DNA of 64,000 bases from CAKSHC01 sp045595395 (GCA_045595395.1 JAZOAH010000012.1:1-64000), one strand, 5' to 3'; numbered from the stretch's first letter, positions 15,933 to 24,503 are shown. A program made the numbers and translations. The notes: a model not told the origin generated them from the sequence alone.

Positions 15933-15935
15933 AGA

Positions 15936-15972
15936 AAAATCGGCACTCTACTAAGTGTAGAGTGCCTTTTCT
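15936..15972 (+). terminator. Terminator of infC-rpmI-rplT
   Basis: GGCACTCTAC/GTAGAGTGCC (15942-15951 and 15957-15966) is followed by TTTTCTT. Confidence 0.9.
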
Positions 15973-15983
15973 TGCTCATACTG

Positions 15984-16012
15984 TTGACAAATGCAACACA
16001 ATATGATATAAT
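15984..16012 (+). promoter_or_regulatory. Consensus sigma-A promoter without an obvious gene
   Basis: TTGACA at 15984-15989, a 17-bp spacer and TATAAT at 16007-16012 make one of the strongest promoters in the window. No gene with a ribosome binding site follows. Transcription runs toward and antisense to spoVT. Confidence 0.8.
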
Positions 16013-16018
16013 CTTGAT

Positions 16019-16180
16019 GCATAAAACAATAGCAAATCTTTTCTTTGCTTTAATATATGACCGTTCGGACATATGCGCCCGCATGCGAACGGTACCCAAG
16101 ACGAAGAAAAAGACGAAGAAAAAGACGAAGAAGAAGATACTCTCTTCGAGAGCGCGCGGGCGTGCGTAGGCGAGGTGAGA
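16019..16180 (+). ncRNA. Candidate structured RNA downstream of orphan promoter
   Basis: From the orphan promoter the transcript would form three hairpins: AGCAAA/TTTGCT (16031-16049), ACCGTTCG/CGAACGGT with inner ATGC/GCAT (16060-16093), and CTCTC/GAGAG (16140-16152). Three tandem 12-bp units of the type GACGAAGAAAAA lie between the last two. No terminator is seen before the end of spoVT, which is on the opposite strand. Open frames here lack ribosome binding sites; one would be leaderless from the ATG at 16017 and encode KTKKK repeats. Whether it is a regulatory RNA, a leaderless peptide or noise is open. Confidence 0.35.
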
Positions 16181-16181
16181 A

Positions 16182-16724
16182 TCATTCGGCCATCTCGCTG
16201 GAGAGGACGGCGGCCAGGATGGAGGCCAGGCGGATATCCTGCTCGGAGGCGATGGCGCCGTTGTCGGGGGTGAGCAGAGCGATGGCGCCGATGCAGTCGC
16301 TTTCCGAGATAATGGGAATGACGACCGATACCGCAGCGCTACCGGCTTCGGTCAGCTGCACACGTGCCGCATCCCCCGCCTTGCGGACAAACTGGGAGCG
16401 CTTGTGCATGAGATCGGCCAGCGTTTCGGATATGCCCTTTTCCTGATAATCCTTCTTGGGCAGGCCTGCAACGGCCAGTACCGTATCCCGGTCACAGACG
16501 GCCGCCGGCATGGTCGTCGCCTTGGCCAGCGCATCGGCGTAAACCTGCACCTTCTGGGTCATGCTCTGCATGGCCGAGTATTTCTTGAAAATGACCTCGC
16601 CGTCCCGATTGGTGAAGATCTCCAGCGGGTCTCCCTCACGAATCCGCATCGTACGGCGGATTTCTTTGGGGATAACAACCCTGCCCAAATCATCTATTCT
16701 ACGAACGATTCCAGTTGCTTTCAT
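16182..16724 (-). CDS. spoVT: Stage V sporulation protein T, AbrB-type regulator (180 aa)
   Basis: SpoVT is a forespore transcription regulator acting on sigma-G genes. The N-terminal swapped-hairpin AbrB domain has MKATGIVRRIDDLGRVVIPKE and continues to about residue 50. The C-terminal GAF-like domain covers ~55-178. It has 180 aa, as in Bacillus. Ribosome binding site AAGGAGAT. An 18-bp inverted repeat covers the ribosome binding site region and the promoter spacer (see separate entries). Confidence 0.97.
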   Translation of the reverse strand: MKATGIVRRIDDLGRVVIPKEIRRTMRIREGDPLEIFTNRDGEVIFKKYSAMQSMTQKVQVYADALAKATTMPAAVCDRDTVLAVAGLPKKDYQEKGISETLADLMHKRSQFVRKAGDAARVQLTEAGSAAVSVVIPIISESDCIGAIALLTPDNGAIASEQDIRLASILAAVLSSEMAE

Positions 16725-16729
16725 ATATA

Positions 16730-16784
16730 AAATCTCCTTGCTTTACAAATTTGTACTGCTAGTATCTGTAAAACAAGGAGATTT
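16730..16784. promoter_or_regulatory. 18-bp inverted repeat over spoVT promoter and ribosome binding site
   Basis: Left arm AAATCTCCTTGCTTTACA (16730-16747) and right arm TGTAAAACAAGGAGATTT (16767-16784) match at 17 of 18 positions around a 19-base loop. The right arm coincides with the spacer of a candidate sigma-G promoter; the left arm contains the complement of the spoVT ribosome binding site. It could be a DNA operator for autoregulation, or an RNA hairpin hiding the ribosome binding site in longer read-through transcripts. Confidence 0.7.
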
Positions 16785-16788
16785 ATAC
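16760..16788 (-). promoter_or_regulatory. Candidate sigma-G promoter of spoVT
   Basis: On the minus strand GTATA (16788-16784), 17 bp, then GATACTA (16766-16760) resembles the sigma-G pattern G-m-A-T-R / CATnmTA with one mismatch in the -10. It would start transcription about 30 bases before the spoVT ATG. Confidence 0.5.
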
Positions 16789-16875
16789 TTGGGTTTTTGC
16801 TCGCTTTTTTACCCTATATTTCTTGCAGATTTTCATCATATATTTTTTTAGACAAATCAAGTGCAATGAAGAACT

Positions 16876-16903
16876 GAAAAACCAGTGTTTATGCGGTTTT
16901 TTG
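16876..16903 (-). terminator. Weak terminator-like hairpin after AraC gene
   Basis: An AAAACC/GGTTTT stem with an 11-base loop lies past the stop of the AraC regulator. The stem is short, so confidence is low. Confidence 0.4.
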
Positions 16904-16904
16904 G

Positions 16905-17729
16905 CTATTGCCCCATCATTTTTCGGTATGAGCCGGGCGGCAGGCCCGCATGCTTCTTGAAAAAGGAATTGAAATAATATTCATTGTCAAAATTCATGAT
17001 CTCGCTGATCTGTTTTAGGGACAGAGAGGGATCGGCCAGCAACACCTCGATTTTGGCAACCCGTTTGCTGAGCATATATTCGCCGGGGGTTACGCCCTCA
17101 AACTTTTGAAAGATACGGGTAAGCTGTTTGGCGCTTAAATGGCAATATTCCGACACGTTGGCCACGCTTGGCGCCGTTTCGATATTATCATCAATATATT
17201 GCTTGGCTATGGAGATCATGGCGTTTTTATTCTGCGTGCGAGCCGGCTCTTTTTCTTTGATGCCCAGCATGCGAAAAGTCGAAACCAGGATCTCCAGGAT
17301 ATTATTTTCGATCAGGGTCGCCGAGATCTCCTTTTCAAGCAGGGTCTCGTTTAACACAAAGGCAGTATTGTCCGACATCCGCCGAGTAAGACTGCCTAAA
17401 AAACAGGCACTAAGCCCGTCGGTTTGCTTATTAAAGGTAATGGAGTATTTATGGGTATGGGGCGTTGAGGCAATAACCGTATGCGGGACATTAGGATATA
17501 TCAGCAGAAACTGTCCGCCTTCGATCCGGTAGGTCGTGCCGGCTACATCATATTCCTGCCAGCCGTCGGTCACAATGTGCATTTCAAACCCTGTGTGGGA
17601 ATGGTTCTTTTTGGTAACACGGCTGCGGTCACGGTCAAGCGACATTTCTTTGAAATAACATTGCTGTACCCCAAAGCGGCTCAGGCTGCCGGTTTCATCT
17701 TTCTCTGATTGTCGGTAAAGGATCTTCAT
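16905..17729 (-). CDS. AraC-family transcriptional regulator (274 aa)
   Basis: A cupin sensor domain occupies residues ~40-95 (HSHTGFEMHIVTDG, GGQFLLIYPNVPH). The C-terminal AraC double helix-turn-helix is at ~175-272, ending NEYYFNSFFKKHAGLPPGSYRK. The start follows AAAGGGGTG. It is divergent from the lyase/sialidase-like pair, which it probably activates in response to a sugar ligand. Confidence 0.9.
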   Translation of the reverse strand: MKILYRQSEKDETGSLSRFGVQQCYFKEMSLDRDRSRVTKKNHSHTGFEMHIVTDGWQEYDVAGTTYRIEGGQFLLIYPNVPHTVIASTPHTHKYSITFNKQTDGLSACFLGSLTRRMSDNTAFVLNETLLEKEISATLIENNILEILVSTFRMLGIKEKEPARTQNKNAMISIAKQYIDDNIETAPSVANVSEYCHLSAKQLTRIFQKFEGVTPGEYMLSKRVAKIEVLLADPSLSLKQISEIMNFDNEYYFNSFFKKHAGLPPGSYRKMMGQ

Positions 17730-17992
17730 GGTTTCACCCCTTTATGTGGATATTGTATCAGACATTTGGCTTGCTTGCAATAAAAAAGTCCCAAAATTAT
17801 AAAAACAAGGCTCTGTTTTATATTGAGTGAATAGAGGCCGTCCATTATAATAAAATTGTACTTAATAAGGGGCCATATCATGAGGCAAAGGCTTAAGTAT
17901 TATTGAGGCACCTGTTCATTTCTTTGCCGAAGCCAAAGCGGAGGTCGGCCCTCTTACCTATGCGCAATAATAAAAAATAAGGAGACAGCAAC
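17730..17992. other. Intergenic control region between AraC and lyase genes
   Basis: This 263-base gap separates divergent genes and should hold the AraC operator and both promoters. It is A/T-rich near the middle; no single convincing promoter or palindrome could be picked by eye. No gene seen. Confidence 0.4.
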
Positions 17993-18904
17993 ATGGAAAT
18001 CTTAACGACAATGATAACCCCCTATCGTGCCGATGGCAGTATCGATTACGATACCGCTGAAAAGTATGTGGATTGGTATTATAATGAGGGGCTTGACGGC
18101 ATATTTGCCGTATGCCAGTCCAGTGAGATCTTCTTCCTTTCTCTGGAAGAGAGAGTGGAGCTCAACCGCAGAGTGTACAAGAGAGCCAAAGAGCTGAACA
18201 AGGACTTTTTGGTGGTCTCTTCGGGCCATGTGTCCGACACGCTCGAAGATCAGGCCAAAGAACTCAATGCCATCTATGAATCGGGCACCGACGCTCTTAT
18301 CCTGATCACCAACCGTCTGGATATCAACAATGAGGGCGACGAAGTGTTTATCCAAAACGCAGAAAAGCTGCTGGCCATGCTCCCGCCCGAGGCCAAGCTC
18401 GGCTTCTATGAGTGTCCCTATCCTTATAAAAGACTGGTTACGCCCAAGATCCTCGATTGGTGCCTTTCTACCGGACGGTTTTACTACATGAAGGATACCT
18501 GCTGCGATGCGGCCGTGATGCGTGACAGAAGCGAACAGCTCAAGGGCAGCCATTTCAAACTGCTCAACGCCAACTGCCAGACCCTGCTTGAATCCATGAG
18601 AAACGGCGCAGACGGATATTGCGGTATCATGTGCAACTTCCATCCCAAGCTGTACGCTTGGCTGGGCAAAAACATCAACCATGAAAAGGCTGATCTGGTG
18701 CAGTCGGTCATCGGTACCTTTGGCTTTACCGAAGTGGGCTTGCCCTATCCTCTTACCGCCAAATATCACATGAATCTGTGTGGTCTGCCCACCGAAAACA
18801 TCGCCCGCAACCGCAAGTCGGAGGAGCTGACTGACTACGGCAGAAGCTGCATGAAGCAGATGAAACTGGCTACCGATGCGGTAGAAAAATGGCTGGAGGA
18901 TTAA
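17993..18904 (+). CDS. DapA/NanA-family class I aldolase (303 aa)
   Basis: This is a TIM-barrel Schiff-base aldolase/lyase of the dihydrodipicolinate synthase / N-acetylneuraminate lyase family. The catalytic lysine is K167 in YYMKDTC and the assisting tyrosine is Y139 in GFYECP. The pocket motif usually G-T/S-T-G-E is CQSSE here, so the substrate is probably not that of standard DapA. Start follows AAGGAGA. Four bases separate it from the sialidase-like gene, which suggests sialic-acid-like or other 2-keto-sugar metabolism. Exact substrate unassigned. Confidence 0.88.
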   Translation: MEILTTMITPYRADGSIDYDTAEKYVDWYYNEGLDGIFAVCQSSEIFFLSLEERVELNRRVYKRAKELNKDFLVVSSGHVSDTLEDQAKELNAIYESGTDALILITNRLDINNEGDEVFIQNAEKLLAMLPPEAKLGFYECPYPYKRLVTPKILDWCLSTGRFYYMKDTCCDAAVMRDRSEQLKGSHFKLLNANCQTLLESMRNGADGYCGIMCNFHPKLYAWLGKNINHEKADLVQSVIGTFGFTEVGLPYPLTAKYHMNLCGLPTENIARNRKSEELTDYGRSCMKQMKLATDAVEKWLED

Positions 18905-18908
18905 CCGG

Positions 18909-20285
18909 ATGAAAGGATATAACCGGTGGAGTTATACGCCCTATAAGCCGTTGATTCACAATGTGGGTGATATTTATATCTGCCGCATTGCGCCGAGCCC
19001 CAATGCCATCCATTTCGAGTGGTTAGCGATCGAAGCGGCCGAATATTCGGTGTTTTATCGCAAAAGAGAGGATGCCGAATTTGTCTGCTGCGGAAAGACG
19101 ACCCAAACAGCCTTTGATATCGAAGGACTGGAAACCGAAACTGACTTTGAGTTTTATGTAGAAGCGGGATCGGCCAAAAGCCGTGTCCGTCTTGCCCGTA
19201 CGGGTGAAGTAGTCGGAACGGTGGTCAACTATCTGCATCCCGATGACGAGGCCTATGCCTTCTCGGGTCGGTATCTGTGCTCGCCCTCGCTGGTTCGTCA
19301 CCCCGACGGTTATCTGCTCGCCTCGATGGATCTGTTTGCTTGTTTCCATCCGCAGAACCTCACTCTCATCTTCCGTTCGGACGATGAGGGACAGACCTGG
19401 CATTACGTCAGTGAACTGATGCCCTGCTTCTGGGGTAAGATGTTTATTCATAAGGGCGACCTGTATATGCTCGCCTGCTCGACCGAGTACGGCGATCTGC
19501 TCATCGGTAAGTCGACCGACGGCGGCAAGACCTTCTCGGCACCCGTCTGTCTGCTGCGTGGCTCCAACGGCAAAAACGGCAACGACGGTGTGCATAAAAA
19601 CCCGCAGAACCTCGTCATTCATAACGGTCGGATCTACAACACCATGGAATGGGGCGCTTGGCCCAACAAGGTCTTTTGCCACGCCGCCATGGTCATGTCC
19701 TGCGACCTGAATGATGACTTGCTGGATCCTGAAAATTGGAGCTTTTCTCAGCCCAAGATCTTCGATCCGACCGAAGCCCCCGAACTGAGCGACCTGCCCG
19801 CCTGCACCATGACCATCGAGGGCACACTGGCGGTCGATCCCGACGGCAATCTCTTTGATATTATGCGCTTTGGCGGCAACCGTTGCGTCATCGCCTATAA
19901 GGTCAATGAGCAGGATCTCGATGCGCCGCTGACCTATTCGCATTTGATCCCGTTCCCGGCCAATCTGGCTAAATTCATGATCAAGTATGACGATCTGTCA
20001 AAGAAGTATTACACCATCGCTTGCCGTCTGCTTGACGGCGGCGAGCCGACGCGAAACCTGCTTTCGCTGATGGCGTCGGAGGATTTGAAGGAGTGGCACT
20101 TGGTCACCGATGTCATCGATCGCTCCCAGGAAGACCCCAAGTTCATCGGCTTCCAATACGTTGATTTCGAGATCGAGGGCGAGGATATCATCTTCTTGTG
20201 TCGTACGGCTATGAACAAGGCCAACAGTTTCCACGATTCCAACTATTCGACCTTCCATCGCATCACCAATTTTAGATCTTTATAA
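18909..20285 (+). CDS. Cytoplasmic sialidase-family protein (458 aa)
   Basis: A six-bladed sialidase-type beta-propeller is indicated by Asp-box motifs SDDEGQTW (residues ~157-164) and STDGGKTF (~204-211). The N-terminal ~100 residues look like a fibronectin-III-type beta domain. There is no signal peptide or anchor, unlike secreted sialidases. The catalytic Arg triad could not be confirmed by eye. It is co-transcribed with the aldolase-family gene. It may hydrolyse an imported glycoside or be a non-sialidase glycosidase of the same fold. Confidence 0.82.
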   Translation: MKGYNRWSYTPYKPLIHNVGDIYICRIAPSPNAIHFEWLAIEAAEYSVFYRKREDAEFVCCGKTTQTAFDIEGLETETDFEFYVEAGSAKSRVRLARTGEVVGTVVNYLHPDDEAYAFSGRYLCSPSLVRHPDGYLLASMDLFACFHPQNLTLIFRSDDEGQTWHYVSELMPCFWGKMFIHKGDLYMLACSTEYGDLLIGKSTDGGKTFSAPVCLLRGSNGKNGNDGVHKNPQNLVIHNGRIYNTMEWGAWPNKVFCHAAMVMSCDLNDDLLDPENWSFSQPKIFDPTEAPELSDLPACTMTIEGTLAVDPDGNLFDIMRFGGNRCVIAYKVNEQDLDAPLTYSHLIPFPANLAKFMIKYDDLSKKYYTIACRLLDGGEPTRNLLSLMASEDLKEWHLVTDVIDRSQEDPKFIGFQYVDFEIEGEDIIFLCRTAMNKANSFHDSNYSTFHRITNFRSL

Positions 20286-20316
20286 GCAAAAGCGGAGTGA
20301 ATTTCACTCCGCGTTT
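20286..20316 (+). terminator. Terminator of aldolase/sialidase-like operon
   Basis: GCGGAGTGAA/TTCACTCCGC makes a strong stem, followed by a short T-rich tail. Confidence 0.7.
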
Positions 20317-20388
20317 GATCATCCTGCGAATTTCTGTTTCCATTTGGGGAAGAATGTGGTATACTGTAAAAAAAGCATGGAGGACATT

Positions 20389-21303
20389 ATGTTGTACGAT
20401 CTTTTGATAATCGGTGCCGGCCCGGCCGGTCTTACGGCCGGAATATATGCCGGCCGTGCGGGACTTAATACCTTGATGATCGAATCCCTCTTCCCGGGCG
20501 GACAGGCCGCCACCACCTATGAGGTGGCCAACTACCCCGGCTTTGTCGATATTTCCGGCCCGGAACTGACCCAAAAAATGGCCGAGCAGGCCGAGGCCTG
20601 CGGCGCTTCGCTGGCCTACGATGAGATCACCTCGGTCGATTTCTCCGGCCCGATCAAGTCGGTCTATGCCGGCGAGCGGGTCTATCAGGGGCGCTGCGTC
20701 ATTATTGCCAGCGGCGCCAAAAAGCGTGAACTGGGCATCCCCGGCGAGTCTGAGCTGCTGGGCAGCGGTGTGTCCTATTGCGCCACCTGTGACGGCGGCT
20801 TTTTCAAGGGGAAAACGGTGGCCGTTGTCGGCGGCGGCAATACGGCGCTGGAGGATGCGCTGTATTTGGCCAATTTGTGCGAGAAGGTCTATCTGGTGCA
20901 TCGCCGCGATCGCTTCCGTGGTGTGGCGGCGCTGGAGCAGCAGGTGCGAGAAAAGGCCAATATCGAGCTGGTATTGTCCCACACCCCCGTGCGGATCGAG
21001 GGCAACATGCAGGTTGAAGGGCTGACAGTGGCTGCCGTCGAGGACGCTGCCGAAAAAACCTTGCCGGTATCGGGCGTCTTTATCGCAGTCGGAACGCTGC
21101 CGGCTACGGCGGCGGTGGCTCAGGCGGTCGCCCTTCGTGACGGCTATATTGATGCCGACCAGGACTGCAAGACCAACATCCCCGGTGTCTTTGCGGCCGG
21201 TGATGTGCGGCACAGCCCCATCAAACAGATCGTAACGGCCTGTGCTGACGGCGCTGTTGCCGCTACGGCAGCGGTGGCCTATCTGGAGGAGAATCCGGCA
21301 TGA
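20389..21303 (+). CDS. trxB: Thioredoxin reductase (304 aa)
   Basis: This FAD enzyme reduces thioredoxin with NADPH. FAD motif GAGPAGLTAG is at residues 9-18, the redox pair C131-x-x-C134 (CATC) is in place, the NAD(P) motif GGGNTALEDA follows, and the C-terminal FAD motif is FAAGDVRHS. In the second motif region HRRDRFR supports NADPH use. Start chosen at the ATG after GGAGGACATT. It overlaps the next gene by four bases. Confidence 0.95.
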   Translation: MLYDLLIIGAGPAGLTAGIYAGRAGLNTLMIESLFPGGQAATTYEVANYPGFVDISGPELTQKMAEQAEACGASLAYDEITSVDFSGPIKSVYAGERVYQGRCVIIASGAKKRELGIPGESELLGSGVSYCATCDGGFFKGKTVAVVGGGNTALEDALYLANLCEKVYLVHRRDRFRGVAALEQQVREKANIELVLSHTPVRIEGNMQVEGLTVAAVEDAAEKTLPVSGVFIAVGTLPATAAVAQAVALRDGYIDADQDCKTNIPGVFAAGDVRHSPIKQIVTACADGAVAATAAVAYLEENPA

Positions 21304-21680
21304 GAGAGCTGGCCATCGTCTTTTTTGCGCTGGCCGTCGTAGCCGAGGTCGGCGGACTATTGATGTGGCGGTTGGCGGTGAGCAAAAGCCGAAAGGGTGT
21401 CACGGCATCGGCCACCGTTGTCGAGCGCATCATGCTCGGTAACGGCGAGCGTGATACGGTGCTTATCGTCACATACATACACGGGGACCGTACCATTCAA
21501 GCCAAGGTCAATGCGGCCCATGCCCCCTTTCAGGTGGCGCCGGGCGACACCTTGGAGATCGGCTACGATCCGGATGTGCCCGGCCGTATCGTGCTGCGCA
21601 ACGTCAAAGTGCCGGTATCGGTCTTTGCTTTGGGCGGGATCAGCCTGCTTCTGGGGCTGTTGATGCGGTTTGCGGGGTGA
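21300..21680 (+). CDS. DUF3592-like membrane protein (126 aa)
   Basis: There is one membrane segment at each end (residues ~4-24 and ~105-123) with a beta-rich extracytoplasmic or cytoplasmic domain between, including VIVTYIHGDRTIQAK and GDTLEIGYDPDVPGRI, as in DUF3592 proteins. Function unknown. It is translationally coupled to trxB by an ATGA overlap, so the two are co-expressed. Confidence 0.75.
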   Translation: MRELAIVFFALAVVAEVGGLLMWRLAVSKSRKGVTASATVVERIMLGNGERDTVLIVTYIHGDRTIQAKVNAAHAPFQVAPGDTLEIGYDPDVPGRIVLRNVKVPVSVFALGGISLLLGLLMRFAG

Positions 21681-21685
21681 TAGCT

Positions 21686-22378
21686 ATGAAGAGATCCTGG
21701 TTTTGGCTTTATGTCTTAACGGCTATGCTGCTGGTTGTCGGCGTATTGTATACGCTCATCGAGGGGCTGATGTATGATCGCCGTTTCTTTGATGAGCAGT
21801 ATCGGCAATACGGCCAGGCTGAGCATATCGGCATGTCGCACGAGGATCTGATGGCGGCCACCGATAAATTGCTGCTGCACATGGAGGGTAAGAGCGACGA
21901 CATGGTGGTCTACGCTACCGTAAACGGGGTCGAACGAGAGGTCTTCAACGAGCAGGAAACCTTGCATATGCAGGATGTCAATGCCCTCATCCGTGGGTTT
22001 TCGCTCTTCCGCTACCTGGCCTTTGCCCTTGCCGGGGCGGCGGCTGTGGCCTTTGTCTTTGTCTGTAAACGCAATCGGCTGCGTACCCTGGCCAAGATCC
22101 TTCTGATGGCATGCCTTATGCTGGCGGGACTATTCCTGATCCTGGGCCTGTGGGCGGCACTCGACTTTTCATCCTTTTGGACGAGTTTTCATCATCTGCT
22201 CTTTACCAATGATCTGTGGTTGATGAATCCCTACACCAGTATCATGATCAATATGTTCCCGGCACAATTCTTCTTTAATTTTATCATGACATTTTTGCTC
22301 CGTGCCGCCCTGGCCATCGGGCTTCCGGTTTTGGTCTGCGGTGTCATTCTCATAGTCAAAAAGAAAGAGGTCTGCTGA
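21686..22378 (+). CDS. TIGR01906-type integral membrane protein (230 aa)
   Basis: Four or five predicted membrane segments and the family-like motifs HMQDVNALI and FHHLLFTNDLWLMNP mark this as a TIGR01906-type protein of unknown function. Start at 21686 follows GGGGTGAT. It is last in the trxB operon, and its stop codon lies inside the terminator stem. Confidence 0.78.
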   Translation: MKRSWFWLYVLTAMLLVVGVLYTLIEGLMYDRRFFDEQYRQYGQAEHIGMSHEDLMAATDKLLLHMEGKSDDMVVYATVNGVEREVFNEQETLHMQDVNALIRGFSLFRYLAFALAGAAAVAFVFVCKRNRLRTLAKILLMACLMLAGLFLILGLWAALDFSSFWTSFHHLLFTNDLWLMNPYTSIMINMFPAQFFFNFIMTFLLRAALAIGLPVLVCGVILIVKKKEVC

Positions 22379-22396
22379 TGCAGACCTCTTTTTTAT
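22363..22396. terminator. Bidirectional terminator between membrane gene and spo0A
   Basis: AGAGGTCTG/CAGACCTCT with A/T tracts on both sides is shared by the convergent operons. Confidence 0.88.
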
Positions 22397-23157
22397 GCGG
22401 ATTTCATGGAAAGGCGAAGCTTGTCGGCGATCATGGCGATAAACTCGGAGTTGGTCGGCTTTCCTTTGGCGGTATTGATGCTGTAACCGAACAGGTTGTG
22501 CAGCGTATCAATGTTGCCTCGATCCCAGGCCACCTCGATGGCATGGCGAATGGCACGCTCGACACGAGAGGGTGTGGTGGCATACTGCTCGGCAATGGTA
22601 GGGTAGAGGATCTTGGTCACGCCCGACATCATGGTGATGTCATTGACGGCCATCATGATAGCCGAACGCAGATAACGGTAGCCTTTGATGTGGGCGGGAA
22701 TGCCGACATCCAGGATAACCTCGGTGATGCGTACCTCAAGCTTGGCCGGGTCGATCTCACCGGGCAGGTGTTCACGCTGGGTCGAAAGGGCGCATTGGGT
22801 AATGCGGTCGCACAAAGCCTTGATATCAAAAGGCTTAAGAATAAAATAGGAGGCGCCGCTCTGAGCGGCATCACGCATGACATCGTTGCTGGTAAAAGAG
22901 GTCAGAATAATAAAGGCCGGCGTCTGTGACAGATGTAGGTTTTCGGCCTGGCGAATGACTTGAAAGCCGTCCAGAGAGGGCAGAGCCAAGTCCAGGATAA
23001 CCACCTGCGGCTGATGCATCTCAATGCTGTGCAGCAGACGGCTGCCGTCGGTCTCGGCCGCACAGACCTCAAACCCGCACTCTTGTAGCTGGTGCGCCGT
23101 TCGCTGGCAAAACTCCTCGCCGGCGTCGGCAATTATGACTTTTATCTTGTTTTCCAT
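22393..23157 (-). CDS. spo0A: Sporulation master response regulator Spo0A (254 aa)
   Basis: The receiver domain (residues 1-~120) has phosphoacceptor D56 (VILDLALPSLDG) and K108 in FILKPFD. The C-terminal effector domain has the highly conserved DNA-reading helix in ATTPSRVERAIRHAIEVAWDRG and ends near the usual SEFIAMIADKLR. The acidic pocket is ADAGEE rather than the usual two adjacent Asp. Downstream of spoIVB on the same strand, the conserved Firmicutes order. Ribosome binding site GGAGGATTT. Confidence 0.97.
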   Translation of the reverse strand: MENKIKVIIADAGEEFCQRTAHQLQECGFEVCAAETDGSRLLHSIEMHQPQVVILDLALPSLDGFQVIRQAENLHLSQTPAFIILTSFTSNDVMRDAAQSGASYFILKPFDIKALCDRITQCALSTQREHLPGEIDPAKLEVRITEVILDVGIPAHIKGYRYLRSAIMMAVNDITMMSGVTKILYPTIAEQYATTPSRVERAIRHAIEVAWDRGNIDTLHNLFGYSINTAKGKPTNSEFIAMIADKLRLSMKSA

Positions 23158-23282
23158 GTGAAATCCTCCAAAATTTGTAAATTTCTGAAAGGATTATACA
23201 ACACGCTGGAAAATATTTCAAGTACAAAATTAGAAAAAAATGGAAAATTTGGAAAAATGTTTTTGTCTTAAAATGAGGGTTT

Positions 23283-24326
23283 TTAGGAAAGCGTGTCGGC
23301 CTTTAGCATATTGCCGATGAAAATGCCGTAGCCTGTCGTCGGGTCACCGACCAAGACGTGGGTCAGAGCGCCGATGATACGGCCGTCCTGTAAGATGGGA
23401 GATCCGCTCATGCCCTGGACGATGCCGCCGGTGATAGCCAGCAGGTCGGGGTCGGTGATGCGAACGACATAATTTTTGGTGTCGTTGCCCTTGATGTCAA
23501 TTTTTTCGATGCAGACGGCATATTCCAGTGTCGTTAAGCCGTCCACCGTCGAGCGGATGGTGGCATCACCTGCGTGCACCTGGTCGGCGGTGGCTACCGG
23601 AACTTCCTCGTTGGTCAGCAAAGCGTTGCCGGTGATGTTGCCGAAGACGCCCTGCTGACTGTTGATATCCAGCGAGCCGTAGCGGGCATCCTCGACAAAA
23701 GCACCCTTGAGCTGGCCTGGCTTGCCCTTTTGTCCGGCCACGACCGAGCCGATATAGGCTTGTAGCACCTCGCCGTCGGACAGGGGCATCAGTTGGCCGG
23801 TGTCAACATCGGATATGCCGTGGCCCAGCGCACCGAAACGGCGGTTGTGCGGATCAATGTAGGTGACGGTGCCGACACCGGCGGTACTGTCACGCACCCA
23901 AAGGCCAAGTTTATAGGCCTTTTGCACCGTGCTGTAACGAGGGGTGACCGTAACCTGGCCGACCTTGCCCGAACGGGAATATTCAACAGTCAGGTCAGCA
24001 CCGTTACCCGATTCTACAATATCGCTGATGTCGCCGTTGGTGGAAACGATCTGGCTGTTGATGGAAAGAATGACATCACCCACCTTGAGCCCGGCCTGCT
24101 TGGCGGGATTGCACATGCCTTCCTCGGTTTCAAAGGCGCTCATGTCGACCACCATAACACCCTGGGTGTAAAATTTGACACCAAAGGTCTGTCCACCTAC
24201 CAGCAGCGTCTGCGGCATCTGCTTTTGCTGAATGGTGGCAACAGGGGAGGGGCTGACGGTATTGATAAAAAGCGCCGCAAAGGAGAGGGCGCTCAGTAAG
24301 ATCATAACAAATTTTTTGCTTTTCAT
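23283..24326 (-). CDS. spoIVB: SpoIVB peptidase (347 aa)
   Basis: This forespore-secreted serine protease triggers pro-sigma-K processing by cleaving SpoIVFA. It has an N-terminal membrane anchor (residues ~8-25), a PDZ domain (~60-130) and the SA-clan peptidase domain, with the active-site His in ALGHGISD and the Ser in GMSGSPIL. Start follows CGAGGTAG. It precedes spo0A in the same direction with a 125-base gap. Confidence 0.96.
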   Translation of the reverse strand: MKSKKFVMILLSALSFAALFINTVSPSPVATIQQKQMPQTLLVGGQTFGVKFYTQGVMVVDMSAFETEEGMCNPAKQAGLKVGDVILSINSQIVSTNGDISDIVESGNGADLTVEYSRSGKVGQVTVTPRYSTVQKAYKLGLWVRDSTAGVGTVTYIDPHNRRFGALGHGISDVDTGQLMPLSDGEVLQAYIGSVVAGQKGKPGQLKGAFVEDARYGSLDINSQQGVFGNITGNALLTNEEVPVATADQVHAGDATIRSTVDGLTTLEYAVCIEKIDIKGNDTKNYVVRITDPDLLAITGGIVQGMSGSPILQDGRIIGALTHVLVGDPTTGYGIFIGNMLKADTLS

Positions 24327-24503
24327 AACTACCTCGCTTTTGTTGTTGGTTTTAGTGTTTGCCGATTCCTATCGGATATGCGGCTGGTAAAAATACACAA
24401 AAGCGAGATTAAAAAATAATTGAATTTTGTTTATTTTGACGGTATCTTTTTGCTTTTTAATATGGTATCATAAGATATAGAAAATTGCTTTGGAGGTAGA
24501 TCT

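Noticed and set aside
16073..16273. Acidic DEEK-repeat protein
   Set aside because: The frame has no ribosome binding site, starts inside a hairpin and overlaps spoVT; the tandem 12-bp repeat gives repetitive peptides in all three frames.
16730..16784. Simple RNA hairpin hiding the spoVT ribosome binding site as sole explanation
   Set aside because: The likely sigma-G start lies between the arms, so the main transcript would lack the upstream arm; kept as one of two readings.
19013..19024. Second attachment core (catttcgagt)
   Set aside because: A short match inside the sialidase-like gene with no flanking tRNA similarity; chance.
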